Shown here: positions 45,165 to 57,400 of the stretch, piece after piece
Layout of the letters: each line of letters starts with the position of its first letter
How positions within the stretch are numbered: position 1 is the stretch's first letter
Assembly: GCA_024196135.1 (NCBI GenBank)
Contig: JAMQCK010000003.1
Location: forward strand, 248,001-312,000
DNA length: 64,000 bases
Reading direction: 5' to 3'
Source of the DNA: Pleurotus ostreatus/Saccharomyces cerevisiae fusant
Lineage: Eukaryota > Opisthokonta
Notes under the pieces: model-generated
Databases searched by the model: none
Told to the model about the DNA's origin: nothing
Seen by the model: the letters and a program-made list of their open reading frames with translations, nothing else
Translations under genes and position numbers: made by a program

Positions 45165-46030
45165 TTCGAGGGGAAGCCGGCTAGTGGACTGGGATCGTAA
45201 GGAGCGTCGGGAGGCGCTGGAGGGACAATGCTCTCCGACGGTACTTATAAGGATTTTCTGCGCATCGTGTCATACGTCGCATGCGCGGAGATGTGCAGTG
45301 ACCCGGAGGACATTACAGCATGCAGTGGCGATTTTCTGAGAACGGAGTGGGTCTGCTGTGGTGAGGCCGACAGGGAAATGGCGGCGAGAACTTGTTGGCT
45401 CGAAAAGTTTTCTTTTCGAAGCACCATGCGCCCCACCGACGCCGGCGCTGTCTCAGTGTTTGATCTGCCTCGGAGCGCTCGGTCGACGCACAGACGTATC
45501 ACCGTGCTTGGCGTTGTTGTCTTGCGCGCGCTTCAACACTGAGCAGTTCGGAGAGTGACATTTGTGGGTACCTGTAGACGGAGGTAAGCTCAGGCTAAAA
45601 ACAAGGAATTTATTCGCGACACAGCAGCAAACCAAAAAGAAACACATGTTATGGTCCTACACGAGTAACACTGCTTGAAGGTCTGGGGAGACTCGGCTTC
45701 TCGGGGAGCTCAGGCTTACCAGCCGGATGTCCGAGAAGTACAATCTCCCGAAAGAAGGTCCGCGCAACCACCTTGAGGCTCGAGTGGCAATGCGTACACC
45801 TCTCGATGCGCCCCGCGAGCGCGCAGCGCATACCCAGCCTACCCCAAGTAGGTCCCGTAAACATGAATAATGGAGTCCACGTCGTCAAGAAGATCACTTG
45901 GCCTTCGCGAAGTTCTACACCGATTCGTTGAGTCCAGTCAATGGGAAAGAGAAAAGTTCGCTGCGATGGTCATTTCTCTGTTCGTGTTCGCATCGTTGCA
46001 GACGTCGACACTAGGCAAGATGTACCCCAT
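45165..46030. other. No gene clearly recognised
   Basis: A minus-strand frame at 45897-45649 (motif RIERCTHCHSSLKVV) and a Cys-rich plus-strand frame at 45228-45542 are visible, but neither has supporting splice sites or start context. Confidence 0.4.
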
Positions 46031-46432
46031 CTACTCCGGCTTCACAAACTCGTAATTCAGCCAGTGCCCGTCGCCCAGGTCCTGGTGGTAGAAGCCGCCA
46101 ACCTTCCCATCCTTCGCGCACTTGTCGATGAGCTTCTGCGTGAAGTCCGCCGCGCTGGCGGGGTCAGAGCACTGCGGCTGCGTTCCCTTCTGCTGGCAGA
46201 GGACGAAGGAGCAGCCAAGAGTATTGCCCGAGCCCGAACCGTCGAGGTTGTGGCAGCCGGAACCATGCGGTCGCGCGCAGCTGGGGTCGGCGCCACCCTT
46301 AAAGCCGTCGACGAGCGTCTGGCAGCCGTTGACGTTGGGGCTGGCGTCGGAGGTCTCGCACTGGATGTAGTCCTGGGCGGAGACAGCCGTGCAGGCGAGA
46401 GCGAGGGCGAGGAAGTACTTGGTGGAGAACAT
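46031..46432 (-). CDS. Small secreted cysteine-rich protein
   Basis: A single coding exon of 133 residues starting MFSTKYFLALALACTAVSA, a clear signal peptide cleaved near AQDY. The mature part has eight Cys, spaced as in four disulfides (YIQC, NGC, PSC, SGC, LGC, VLC, QPQC, IDKC), and a conserved-looking end FYHQDLGDGHWLNYEF. A GT..AG intron (about 46488-46433) ends one base before the ATG, so the 5' UTR is spliced. A good TATA box lies further upstream. Size, Cys content and secretion fit the small secreted effector-like proteins common in basidiomycetes. No family name or target can be given. Confidence 0.8.
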   Translation of the reverse strand: MFSTKYFLALALACTAVSAQDYIQCETSDASPNVNGCQTLVDGFKGGADPSCARPHGSGCHNLDGSGSGNTLGCSFVLCQQKGTQPQCSDPASAADFTQKLIDKCAKDGKVGGFYHQDLGDGHWLNYEFVKPE

Positions 46433-47579
46433 ACTGTGAGATATGATGAGACTCGGAGACAAAGCGCGTGGGGAAAACCAGGCCATACCTTGTCTAGAGA
46501 GGTGCAGGCGAGTCGGCGGTTCAAGTGGTTTGCTGAATTAAACCTGCAGAACTTGGTTAGAGCGCGTAAGCTATGCGAGAAGGAATGAAGCTCGCCTTTG
46601 AGATGCACGAGAGGGAAGTCGATAGAGAAGATGTCCATCCGTCCGGGGCTTTTATAGTTCGTACTTGAAGCGCTGAACAGTAGAAAGCTGCAGAGACCTC
46701 GTTAACTGACGCAGACAGCTATTCCGCGAGGTGGAGATGGTCCATGGTCTTCAACTCGCCTCGCATCAGTGAGCAGAGGTGCAGCTGTCTCGCGAAAATC
46801 GGTTAGTCCAGCGCGCTTCGTTATAGACGATGTTTGTGGAGCAGCACAGGACGCAAAGAACGAGGTAGCATCCCTGGATTCACGGAAGATGAGCTCGTCT
46901 CGCTGATTCCCCAGTACCAGCGCGTATAGTGAGCCATGTCTTTGTGGAGTCGGGGTTGAAGCTCGTGTTTGAGGGTCGTAGTGATCACTCGGTTCTTTGA
47001 GGTGGAACAGCACGAAGGTGAGAGCAATCGCGAAACGATCTCGGTGGAGCGACCAGAGAGCATTCGCCAGTCCTGCCTGAGTAACATCAACTGGTGGTAC
47101 AAGGCAAGTCGAGAAACGAGTGACAGAGGCGGTGACTTGTGACGGTTTCTTCCCAGCGATCACGTGCTGCAGCTACGATGGACCCACAACTCGCAATCGA
47201 ATGGCCCAACTCGCGAACCAGGGCAGAAAACAACTCTCGCGCGCCTGCCACCCCCCAATATGAGAGTACAGAAGTCAGCATATGGATTCTTTCAGAAAGC
47301 CTGTGATAACAACCGCGGCGGTGACCTAAAAAGGGTATATACGCGAAACAGATGCAGCAAGTATAGACTTGTATAGGTACGTATACGCATAAGAAATAAG
47401 ATATGTACGGTGTACGACTAGATCAAATAAAGGAATGTGTGATTGACTGTGATTGTGCGCGGGGACACGTATGTACGTGAGTATGAATCGAGTCCGCTAC
47501 CTCCTACTACTCCTCCTACCGAGTACCGACCAACCTCCCCCTTCCTACCTCACAACTCCCCCTTCCCAGTCCATTCATT
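46433..47579. other. Upstream region; no further gene recognised
   Basis: Contains the 5' UTR intron and promoter of the secreted protein. The frames at 47163-46702 (-) are without motifs. Confidence 0.45.
46649..46656 (-). promoter_or_regulatory. TATA box of secreted Cys-rich protein gene
   Basis: TATAAAAG on the minus strand, 217-224 bp upstream of the ATG. The distance is explained by the 5' UTR intron. Confidence 0.55.
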
Positions 47580-50500
47580 CTATCTCCCCTTCGCAGTACT
47601 GGTGATCCGGCGCATCGTATCCTTCTCCGCCGCGATGTGCCGCTGCAACATCCCGTCCAACCTCGCCAGCGACTCCTTCCTAACCAACGACACCGGCTCG
47701 TCCGACCTCCTCCCCCTCGGCTCTTCCGCAGGGCTCTCGATCGCCGCAGTGGTTTCCGTCGCCGGCCTCTGCTGCGAGACGCGACTGGAAGCGAAGGCAG
47801 CCATCCCGTAGGGCGAGTTCGCGTGCCCAGGCTCACTGCGTAAATCGGTGAAGAACCGCTTCGAGGTCGCCGGCTTGTTCTCTACTGGCCGAAGGCGTTC
47901 AGCAAGCGCAGGGCTCACGAGTGCCGCGCCGACGTGGGGCAGCGAATGGTTGCCCAAGCGCATAAAGGACGGCCGAGGCGGTGTCGGCGCAGCCGCCGAT
48001 TCCGCACGCGCCCGAGGGAATGAGGGAGGAGGGTACCGCGACTCAATACTCCCCCTTGCGCTACTTGTCCGCCCGCCGTAGGTGCTACTCGCCCGCCCAC
48101 TGTACCCGCTGTACAGACTACCTTGCGCACTCCCGCGCCCGCTGTACGCACTCCCGTGCGCTGACGTAGAGTACACATCCTCCTCCTCGCTGAGCTCCGA
48201 CTCGTCCTCGTCTTCCTCCTCTTCTTCCGCGAGCTCCTGCGCGAACGCCTGGTCCTGGAATGCGTCGAAGAACGACTGGGGCGACGACGCTGGTGGCGCG
48301 ATGTGCAACGGCGACGCAACCTGCCGCGGAATAGGAAGAGAGGACTGGATGGGCGGCGCAGAATGTATGTCCGCAGGAACATACTCGCTCGGTATGTCCA
48401 GCGACATGCCAGGAAACGCAGACCGGCGACCACCGAATGGCGTCGCTGAACTCGACGGTGAGGAAACAGACGCCATAGTGTCCCTATCCGCCGGAGGCGT
48501 AACGGGGAAAGGCGGCGTCACCGGGAACGGCGGCGTCGTTGGGTCGGGGGCAAGTATCTCCGGCACGCCCTCGTCTCGCCGCCGATCCTCACTCAGCCTA
48601 CTCGACGCGCTGTACTTGCTCGACGCAGCACTGCGCCTGCTCGACGTGCTGGTAGACCGCGAGCGCCCGCCATGCGTCTCCGACGACCCCGACGGCGTCG
48701 GTTCTGAGTGCGAGCGAGTCATTGAAGGCGAGGCGCTCGGTTTTGCCCCCACGGCCAGGAGCGAGCCCTTCCGTGGTGGCCGCGGCGCAGGCGACAGCGC
48801 GAGGTAGTGGTTTGACGATGTCGATGCTCGAGGCGGCGGTGTAAACGACGATGACCGAGGCGGGTGCGAGAAGCTTGCGTGCGCGGGCTCCGGGTCGGGC
48901 TCGACGCTGATTCGTGGCGGCGCCATGACGTGCGCATCGTCGACCTCGTCCTCGCTGTCGACGTCCAGGAACGACTGCCAGTCGTCGTTCAGCGCGGTGT
49001 GGAATGCAGACGTAGGTGGTGAACGCGTTTGCGAGCGCACGTCTATGTCCGAGTAGTAAGTCGACTCTGCTCGCGACTCTGCCCGCACTTCGGCGTTGCT
49101 TGTCCGGGGCTCTGAGTACTGGGACAAAGAGGTCAATGCGCCCGGTCTGTGTCCCGGTATCGGGGGCGGCGTCATCATCATACCACCTTGGCCAGACAGA
49201 TGAGGAGATGAGGCGACCTTCCGCACACTACGCGCACTCGAGACCGATGGCGCAGGAGTTGTCGAAGTCGAAGCCCGGGGTGCCACAAACGACGAAGGGC
49301 TATGACTTGTAGCCGTAGCTGCGCGAGGTCTGTCTCTGTCCGAATTCGAGCGCGGCGCGGGGGCCAATGCAATCAAAGGCGTAGACGGCGTCGACGCGCG
49401 CTCGGGAACATATTCCGCCGGCTTCGACAAGGTGTCGGCCCTCTTCGGCTTCGGACGAGCTGGTAAGGAGCGTATCGATGCCTCGCTGGGATTGCTGCCC
49501 ATCATGACCGGATGCCTAATGATGCGCCTGTCCAGCATCACCTTCGGGTGCGGGGCATTGGTCTTGACATTAGGAGACGGCGGCAGCGAGCTAGTCGGCC
49601 AACTCGGGACAGCCGGAGAGGGCAATCTCGAGCTTTCGGGTGAAGTGTTCAGCGAGAGGTCCACCGCCGCATGCAGGAGCTGTTTCCTCCACGCGTTCTC
49701 CGGGTCGGCCAAAGTCGAGGTCGAGGACGGTGGCAAGCGGTCTGCCAGCAGAGCCGCTCCCACGGATTCCTGCACGCCGAGCCCGTGCACCTCGGACGCC
49801 TGCACGGCGAAGTAGGACGAGGACGGTGGCGGGACATCCACTGCATCCGTCGGGTCCACGACGCCGTCGAAGACGTTGGACGGCGCCTGCTGCGAGCCCT
49901 GGCCAGCGACCTTCGTCTTGATCTCCTGCTCGGCCGCCTTCGCAGCAGATGACAGGTCGTCCATCCTCTCGCGCACTACCACGACGCGGCCGGGGCGCGA
50001 CCGAGTATCGGCGGGACTGGTAGCGGGGCGCTGCGGCACACGGGGGGTCGCGGGCGCCGAGCGAGGGTAGGCAGGCGCATCGGTAGGTGTTCGCAGGGCC
50101 GGACTGGAACCGTCGGTAGATGAGCTGGAGCTGTCCGGGGTGCCTGGTTTCTTTCCCTTGCCTATGCGGAAGAGATCGAGGAAGGCAGGTGCGTTGGATC
50201 GCTGGGGCTTCTTCGTGTTGGGAAGAGCGAGGTCGGACGGTTTAGGCTTGGAGTGGGCCGGTGGTAGCCAGTAATTGTTTTTCACGAGAAGGCGCAAGCG
50301 ATAAGATACATCGTCGCCGTTGAACTCCTGGATGTGATCGACCTCGGTGTCGAGGGAGGCCAGTTCGCGTTCGGCAAATGAGAAGGACCGTGGGGAGGGG
50401 GTCTCCGTCATCGATGCGGTGGAAGTAGATAGTGGGTAGACCGAGGAGGAGGCGTTTGAGTCCTGGGTAAGGACTGAGTCCCGGAAGTTCATGTCAATGC

Positions 50501-50880
50501 GCTGTAGTGACGGTCGACGGGTGAATGCGGTAAGAGAGTCCGTGGGCGCAAGAGTGACAGATTTCTGTTGAATATGAGACGGGTCCGTATGCAAATGTTG
50601 GAGGACTCACCTGTCCCGCCGGCCCAGTTGCCGCCCGTCGAGGCGAACGCTGGGGCGCGGTATCGCTCACGCACGTCGCGTCCGCCATGTCCTCGTCATA
50701 GTCTGGCATCTCCGGCACCGGGCCAGCAGACGTCGACGCGACAGGCGCGCCGGTAACCGTGCTGGAACGCGCGCGGCCCTGGTGCGGTCCCCGCGGGGGA
50801 TCTGCTGCCCTGTTCGCGCTCGCTACCGAGCGCAGCGACGGCGGGCGGTGCGTTTCATTCGTGGGAGACGCGGCCGACAT
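47580..50880 (-). CDS. Large Ser/Pro-rich, mostly disordered protein
   Basis: Two exons: 50880-50611 and 50564-47580 (intron 46 bp, phase 0), 1,084 residues. The start at 50880 gives MSAASPTNETHRPPSLRSVA. Most of the protein is Ser, Pro, Thr and Ala-rich low complexity with many S/T-P sites. Islands that look conserved are NGDDVSYRLRLLVKNNYWLP with FLDLFRIGKGK, an acidic stretch EEEEEDEDESELSEEED, and a C-terminal helix LVRKESLARLDGMLQRHIAA. A duplicated FPVTPPFPVTPP occurs near residue 790. No enzymatic domain is seen; a scaffold or phospho-regulated adaptor is possible but is a guess. It is divergent from Erg28, with only 160 bp between the two start codons, so the promoters must overlap. 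Confidence 0.78.
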
Positions 50881-51040
50881 CGTCGACGACGTCCAGGGCC
50901 AGTTTGGCCGATGGTACCAAGTGCGGCAACGAATCGAGGGAGGAAGGGCGAATGTGCTTACATAAGCGTAAGCATCGGTCCACGCGCCGGATTCGCGCCG
51001 GTCGCGCTCCGACGCGCTCTTCCTTCCTCCTGCCACCATC

Positions 51041-51683
51041 ATGTCCGGCATCCTATCCGCTCGTGCGCATGCTGTACCCTCTATACCCGCTGACATTGAT
51101 CTCTCGCAGTCATTCCCGACGCCCCCGGCTACCTCCCTTACTGGCAACTCCTCGTCTCCGTCACCGCAATCATCAATGGCCTGCAGAACTTTTTCTCCAT
51201 GAAAGCGGCCCGCAAAATCTACAATAATGTAGCTACTAATGAGCCTGGTACGTTACACCCCGTAAACTGTCAACTCTGAGCTAACATTGCCATAGTGACG
51301 CCTCTACAGGCGCGCACCTTTGGGATCTGGACCCTCACCTCGGGCGTAGTGCGATGGTATTGCGCGTACAACATTCACCAGAAGGTGTACGTTGCCACCT
51401 TGCTACTCGGACGAGGTCCTCTCTTACCCGCGACCCAGCGTTTACGACATGACCCTGTTCACTTACCTCCTCGCATTTGCTCACTTTTCCCTGGAGCTGC
51501 TTGTCTTCCGGTCCGCCAAGCCCAACCCAGGTTCCATGAGCCCCGTTGTCGTCTCAAGTATGCAAGCTTTCCCCCTTCCCAGACAACGCTGACTCCCTCC
51601 CTTTCCACTTGCGCTTCTCGTCCTTGCCAGCATCGTCCCTCATCTGGATGCTCACCCAGTACGACTTTTACGTTCGCAAGTAG
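51041..51683 (+). CDS. ERG28: Ergosterol biosynthesis scaffold protein Erg28
   Basis: Tethers the C-4 demethylation enzymes (Erg25/26/27) at the endoplasmic reticulum. Five exons (51041-51062, 51110-51247, 51296-51386, 51439-51557, 51631-51683) give 140 residues. Family motifs include YLPYWQLLVSVTAIINGLQN, TPLQARTFGIWTLTSGVVRW, YDMTLFTYLLAFAHFSLELL and the end WMLTQYDFYVRK. Four hydrophobic spans fit the known topology. The first exon is only 22 nt and starts in good context (CATCATGTCC). Length agrees with the family. Confidence 0.93.
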
Positions 51684-52269
51684 AGCATCCACGCTCCAAG
51701 CAATGTGAGGCTGGGTTTCAGAGCCTTGCCTTTCTGCGAGCTTCGTCCCGCGTGCGTCTGCCCCTGCTTTGAGCGTAACGCGTCTCGCGACACGCGCGCC
51801 ACCGGGACCCTGAAATGCCCGACGGCCATAATTGTTAGGCACTTCCCCTTGGCTCAAAATGAAAACACCTCTATTGAAACCTACGCGTGTTGATTGGGCT
51901 TGAAACCGTTCCGCTCAGGAAGCCATGACGATACCCGTGCTCGTTGTATGACGCGGAAGATGAACTGAAGAGCTTCAGGAAGAAACCTGAGGACCAGGGT
52001 GTCGAAGTCGAACATTGCTCCACGTGATCGTGTTAAAGCAGGTAAACACCCAAGCAGGGGCAAGCTCCCTTCCTTCCTTACTGGGAAAGTACCCACCCAC
52101 ACTAACGCTACGTCGTGTAGTCATGGATGAATCCTTTCAAATACTGGTACATCTCCAAGGTAGCCCGTAAATAAATACTCAATCAAGCCTAGCGAACGCA
52201 TTCACCATACGGAGTCCTCATTGACGCGAGGCGTAGCTCCAGATGAAGCGCAGTCGTTCAGTCACTGGC
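51684..52269. other. Convergent 3' regions, no gene recognised
   Basis: Between Erg28 and the ferric reductase stop. Nothing recognisable. Confidence 0.5.
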
Positions 52270-54557
52270 TCACCACCCAAAGTTCTCGGTCTGCAGGAAT
52301 ATCTCGCTGCATTGACCGAAGCCGTCGAGGATGGTGAGCTGGCAATCCGCTACCGCGTTTCTCACATCCAGCAAGAAGGGATCGGGGCCACACGCTTCGG
52401 AAACACACGGTCAGACAGGCAAGTGGGGCATACAACGCATGGGGTTACTCACCAGCTACAGCAAGCGTGCCATTAGTGACGCGCGCCGCCTCAGCAATAA
52501 TGTCGGGGAGGTTGGGTCGGCTGAACAACGACTCGACGGAGGACTCTGGCGATGCGCTCTTCTCTTTCTCGGGGACGTCCTCTCTTGTGACGTGGATCGA
52601 GATGTTGAGTGCGTCTGGAGGCAGGAGGTCGCGCACGGCGGCGAGCTGCTCTTCCATCCAAGCGTAGGAGTCTGCGGGAGAGGCATTAGCTTCAGATCAT
52701 CGATCCTTGTGAAGGATAAAACTCACCTTCATGCTGCACGGCGAGTACGAAGTCTATCCGCTTGCACCTTGCCTTCCCGCGCTGCATCTTCTGCGCGAGG
52801 TCGACGAGGATCGGGACGGTGAAAGTAGCGCCTATCACGACGTCAGATAGTGATGTCGTAGAAAATGATACCGACCCACCACTCCCGCCCGCCAACAACA
52901 ACACCCTATCATACGTGCCCAGAGCCACCGGCACCCCACCATACGGCCCATCCACCATAACCCTCGTCGCCACAGCCGGCTTCCCCTCCGCCCTCCCCGC
53001 CAACACCCTCGTCGTCCCCCCTCTCACCCTCAGCACCACATCCGCCGTCCGCCCCCCATCCCCCGTACCGCACACGGTAAAGGGATGCGCCGTAAACGCA
53101 TGCAGCCCCGCGTCGAGGAAACGGAGGAAGACGTGCTGGCCGGGGGCGATGGCGAGGGGGCGGGGTGCGCGGATGCGGACGCGGAGGAAGTTGTCGGGGA
53201 GGGATTCGATGGTGGCGGGGAGGCCGAGGCGGCTGTGGTAGAGGGTGCGGGCGGTTTGGATGAGGCGGGCGAGGCCCCAGGCGGCGGCGGTGCCCCAGAA
53301 GTAGTCCCTGGGGGTTGTGTAAGAAAGGGAGAAGGGGACTGGCGAATGGAAAGCTTACCACGACGTGAGAATCCAGTCAGTATGAATGAAGAGCGCGACC
53401 ATGAACACGGCGGCGGCGCTGGAAGAAAGCATCAGTTGAGATCAAATCATTCAGCTTGGATACGCACAGATAGTGCATCTTCTTGAATATTTCGTAGTAC
53501 CGATTGCGGCACGGGCCCCACGAAAGGAGCACAAGGTATGTCTGGGGTCGAGAGTCAGTCGTCGGGAGACTCGCAGAGGTGTGACCCAAGTAGCTCACCT
53601 GCGGCGCGAGCGCGAGGAATCCGCTCCAATAGTACAGCTTCGAGTTATACCTCTCCTTCCAAACCCCATCCCGGATATCGCAGTAGACGAAGGGGAAGGT
53701 GTGCACGAGCGCCGCGATGTCTAAAAGCAAAAAATCAGCCTGCATTCATGCTCGAGTGAGCGGAGAACGTACACATCAACAGCGCTGACCACCGATGGAG
53801 GACCTGCAGACGCTCGTGCGAGGACCCAGTAAGGATGGCGACGAAGTTGACTTTGGTCGCAAAGGCGCTGCGAAGGTCGATTAGCATGCCTGCCGCTACG
53901 TGCAGGCTGAAGGTACGCACATCATGAAAGGCAGAATGCCCATGGCGATCCATCCGCTGCGTGTCGCGATGGGCATGCTGTGGCCCATCATGGGGTTTGG
54001 CCAGTAGTACGGGCGGACGGCGAGAATCAGGCCTTAAAGCAAGCCGCTCGTCAGTATACCTGCTGGTAGGGAGGAAGTAGATCAACGCACTCAGTATGAA
54101 GATGGCCATCCCGCAGACGAGGAGGATCGCGGAGAGCGGCGGGGAGTAGTAACCCAGGCGTTCGATGGAGAATTGTCGTGAAGAGGCATAGCGGCACGCA
54201 GCAGTCAATCTATCCAGGACCCCAGGGGATGCTCTTAAGGCCTTTCCTGAGCTGGCTGACGCAGTGACTGGTGTTCGTTGCCTGACTTTGTCGCGGAGGA
54301 AGACGACGCTGTACAAGACGATCGCGGCGGCTATGGCAGCGCAAAAAAAGGCGACTGTAGTCTGTCCGTAATCCCAGTCCGCGCGATACCACTGCGAGAG
54401 TGTTACTCTATCGTCGGACACCAACAACTGCGTCGCTCACGTCAATCCACCGCTGGTGAATCATGGCCGCCTCCCAGTCTGACAACATAGGATCCGGAGG
54501 GCCAGGATCGCGATAAGTATGCCAAACGCCCAACGGTTTCGAGAGCCAGACGACCAT
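52270..54557 (-). CDS. Ferric/cupric reductase (FRE family transmembrane flavocytochrome)
   Basis: Moves electrons from cytosolic NADPH through FAD and two hemes to extracellular Fe3+ or Cu2+. The start at 54557 gives MVVWLSKPLGVWHTYRD. Multi-exon. Transmembrane exons include TTVAFFCAAIAAAIVLYSVV, YSPPLSAILLVCGMAIFIL and FVAILTGSSHERLQVLHRWS (heme His), then LVHTFPFVYCDIRDG and EIFKKMHYL (heme His). FAD site: FTAHPFTV; NADPH site: VDGPYGG, LLLAGGSG and CGPDPFLLDVRN. The C-terminal end TENFGW before the TGA at 52272-52270 is the usual terminus of the family. All cofactor motifs are present. No partner permease or multicopper oxidase gene is next to it. Confidence 0.9.
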
Positions 54558-55610
54558 GATGAAGGTGGGATGCGGGAGAGGATGGAGGACCGCGTGCGGG
54601 GTGACTGACCTTATGAGAGCCGATTGCCAAGAGGCCCCCTCCTCCGGAAACAAGGATTTGATGATATTCCGACCGACGTTATGCCAACCACATTGATTTC
54701 TAGGTACGGTACTTACATCAGGAACAAGTCCGAGTGGATGGAAAACATGTATCAGAATATTCGCCATCGTCAGAGTGCGGCCAAGCTGCCTTCAGACGCG
54801 GACGCAGGGAAAGTCGATGAGCATTTTGGCACAGATGTGGGGGGTCTTGCGGAAGGATGCGGCTCGGAAGGACTGCTGCGGGACGCGCGCCAAGGCGACA
54901 GAGAAGAGCCATCCGCGTCGATCGAGCCTCTTCGAAGGGCGCGCACCAATGGCGAGCGGTGCCTGCGTTGGTCATGGCTTCGCCGACGGCGAACGGTCGT
55001 CATCGATGTCGATAAGGACGGTGGAAATCGGAAGAGACGAGCGACGAGGGTGAAGGAGGAAGTCGTCGAGTCGAGATGTGATGGAAGTCGGTACGGACAT
55101 GTCGCTCTTGAACTTCCGTTGACCTTGATGGGTGATGGGCCGTATAGCAGAGAGGCAGAATAGGGGGAGAGGACACGAAGGAGACGTGGAGGTCGTCGGA
55201 CGAGGAGCGAGGGGACTGGGATGCACAGAACATCCTCAAGCCACAGCAAGCAGTAGTCTGAATGCCTTCTGTACTTAGTTACTGTGAGTCCTAGAGCTCC
55301 ATTAGCGACAGGACACTGTGACATGAATGACCACGCACCAAGAACGGTGCAGAAATCCTCGCCAACGCTAGAACCGAGGACACCAGGGGAGGGAGAGGGG
55401 AAAGGGCAGCGCCAATTGTCCCGCCTAGCCTTATATACCGCGAAGTCCGTCCCTTGATCGCGGTCACGAGCAGTTATCGCGTGGCGCATTTACGCGATTG
55501 GCTGGCAATTGCCGACGAACATTAGCGGCAGCTGCCGGCCAGGATTGCACAACGATGGGCCTCGATCTCGTCAGTCTACTCTGCTCCTTCTTACCAACCG
55601 CCATATTTCG
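54558..55610. other. Divergent promoter region, no gene recognised
   Basis: Lies between the ferric reductase and thioredoxin-like genes. A 239-codon minus-strand frame (55489-54770) is rich in Arg/Ser/Pro without motifs and looks non-coding; small upstream exons of the reductase cannot be excluded. Confidence 0.4.
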
Positions 55611-55618
55611 TATATAAG
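55611..55618 (+). promoter_or_regulatory. TATA box of thioredoxin-like gene
   Basis: TATATAAG, 49-56 bp upstream of the start at 55667. Confidence 0.55.
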
Positions 55619-55666
55619 GACGGAAAGTTTCTCAGCACGAACGAGGCTTTTACTGTAACAGCCACC

Positions 55667-56188
55667 ATGCCTATCCGCACTCTTGAGACCCCGGACATTG
55701 CGACCCTCACCTCTGCGCCGGAGGAATATCTCATCTTCTACTCGTCCGTCGTCGATGGCAAGATGTGGTGTCCTGTAAGTGCTTGAGACTTCAACATCGC
55801 TTGTATGACTTACTGAGCATCGTGCTACAGGACTGCCGCGACGTCGAAGGACGCGTGAACGCCGCCTTCGCAGGTGCGAAACAACCATCGGCACTCATCG
55901 TATTCGTCGGTGACCGACCCACGTAAGTCATTTTGGCACTGAATATGATTCCCAAGATGCCAGCTCACCATTGAACTATAGATGGAAGACGCCGGATAAT
56001 CAGTACCGCAAGGCGCCCTTCAACATTAGGGGCGTGCCGACGCTGCTTAAGCTAAAAGATGTACGCCGTCCTTTGAAGCCTCTGCATTCCTCATCTCATT
56101 CAGGTCCGTACAGGGCAAGGAAGTCGGCCGCCTGGTTGAGAGCGAGATCCTCACCGGCAAACTGGATGAGCTCATCGGCGGCCAATAG
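55667..56188 (+). CDS. Thioredoxin-like protein, TXNDC17 family
   Basis: Start in perfect Kozak context (GCCACCATG). Four exons (55667-55774, 55831-55922, 55982-56060, 56114-56188) give 117 residues. The redox motif is MWCPDC, with the exon junction between the Pro and the Asp codons, followed by RDVEGRVNAAF, then VFVGDRPTWKTPDNQYR and VPTLLKLKDGKEVGRLVE with the cis-Pro typical of thioredoxins. Family members (TRP14/TXNDC17, formerly DUF953) are cytosolic disulfide reductases. It is convergent with the cutinase gene. Confidence 0.9.
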
Positions 56189-56300
56189 ATGCACGACACG
56201 AAGAAGCGGCGATGTAGCAGACGTTCGGTCTTGTTACTCGTACAACAACTATACAACAGGATGCTTTACACGATCTTACAAGGATAGTTTGACCTTCCCA

Positions 56301-57400
56301 TCAGGCGCAAACCGCCGCAAGCCCCGTCGCCGCCTGCGGCACAGAGCCGTCCGAGGGATACGCCAGATGCGCGTCGATATCGGCGCCACCGTCGCAGACA
56401 GGATCGCCTTCGTTGCAGAATCTGTACCGGCGATGTCTCGTTAGTCGCTAGAATATGCCTCATAAGAAGCCGCACTTACTCGAGGATGTTCGTCCCGATT
56501 TGTGGTTCGGCAATGGGCCAGGCTGCAAAAAGTGGGTCAGAGCGAAGCAATGAAGACGACGAAGGAGACGCACTGTCGGCCAGCCCGTAGATAGCGCCCA
56601 AGCCTTTCTCATCGTCGGGGTCCTGAGAATGGTGAGGCCACGATCTTCAATGAATTCTGGGATTTCTAACTTACCCCGAACACAGCGATCCCGCAAACCT
56701 TGCTGATCAGCTCGTCGGTCAGGTCAGCCGTCGATGCTGCAATGGAAGTAAGCAAAAACGAGCGACCCTGTCGTACGAAAGGTGCGTACAATGAACAACC
56801 ATAGCGCCTTTGGAGTATCCGCTCAAGATGAACCTCTGGTCGGGGCATGCGGAAGCTTGAGTTGCCTGAAGGGACTTGCAGTCAGTAAGACCGGAGGGAC
56901 TGGCATTCTATACACACGATGAGGTCCGCCAGCGTTTGTGCGCCCTCGGCGACGGTCACGACATACTCGACGCTGGCTGATGCGTCGGTGAGCAAGGAAT
57001 ACCAAGCAAAGGCGAGATACTTACTGTCGTCTATGGAATGAACGATGAACGTCCATGAGCTCTCGAGGCTGAAGGGAGGTAGTGCATGTGGACTCACAAT
57101 CCAATCCGACGGCGGAAAACCTGGGGGGCCGATGAGTATATCTTACCTGCGCCGACTACCCGTAGACGTACGAGGGAAGCGCAGAGGTCAAGTTCCCCGA
57201 CAACGGCTCGCCCACAGCTCCGAGGCCGCTCTCAGACGTGCCCGCAGCATGAATGAGATACACAGACGCGCAATCCTGCCGGACGATGGGGGTAGCCATC
57301 GCCAGCGCGCCAGCCAGACCCGCGGCAGTCTGCCTTTCGTCAGTCAATATCCCACCCGCACGCCAACGCGACGTACAAAAAGTGTGTCGAGGGTGAACAT
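56301..57400 (-). CDS. Cutinase family secreted carboxylesterase
   Basis: Hydrolyses cutin-like or other esters outside the cell. The start at 57400, with an early intron after MFTLDTLF, gives a hydrophobic signal peptide (TAAGLAGALAMA). The core reads CASVYLIHAAGTSESG, then SASVEYVVTVAEGAQTLAD, CPDQRFILSGYSKGAMVVH (nucleophile Ser in GYSKG), and ISKVCGIAVFGDPDD. The acid and His are in FCNEGDPVCDGGADIDAHLAY. It ends at TGA 56303-56301 after LAAVCA. About seven exons with short introns. Paired Cys match the conserved cutinase disulfides. Substrate preference is not visible in the sequence. Confidence 0.9.

Noticed and set aside
54770..55489. 239-codon minus-strand frame between ferric reductase and thioredoxin-like gene
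   Set aside because: Low-complexity Arg/Ser composition, no domain, and it overlaps the likely divergent promoter.
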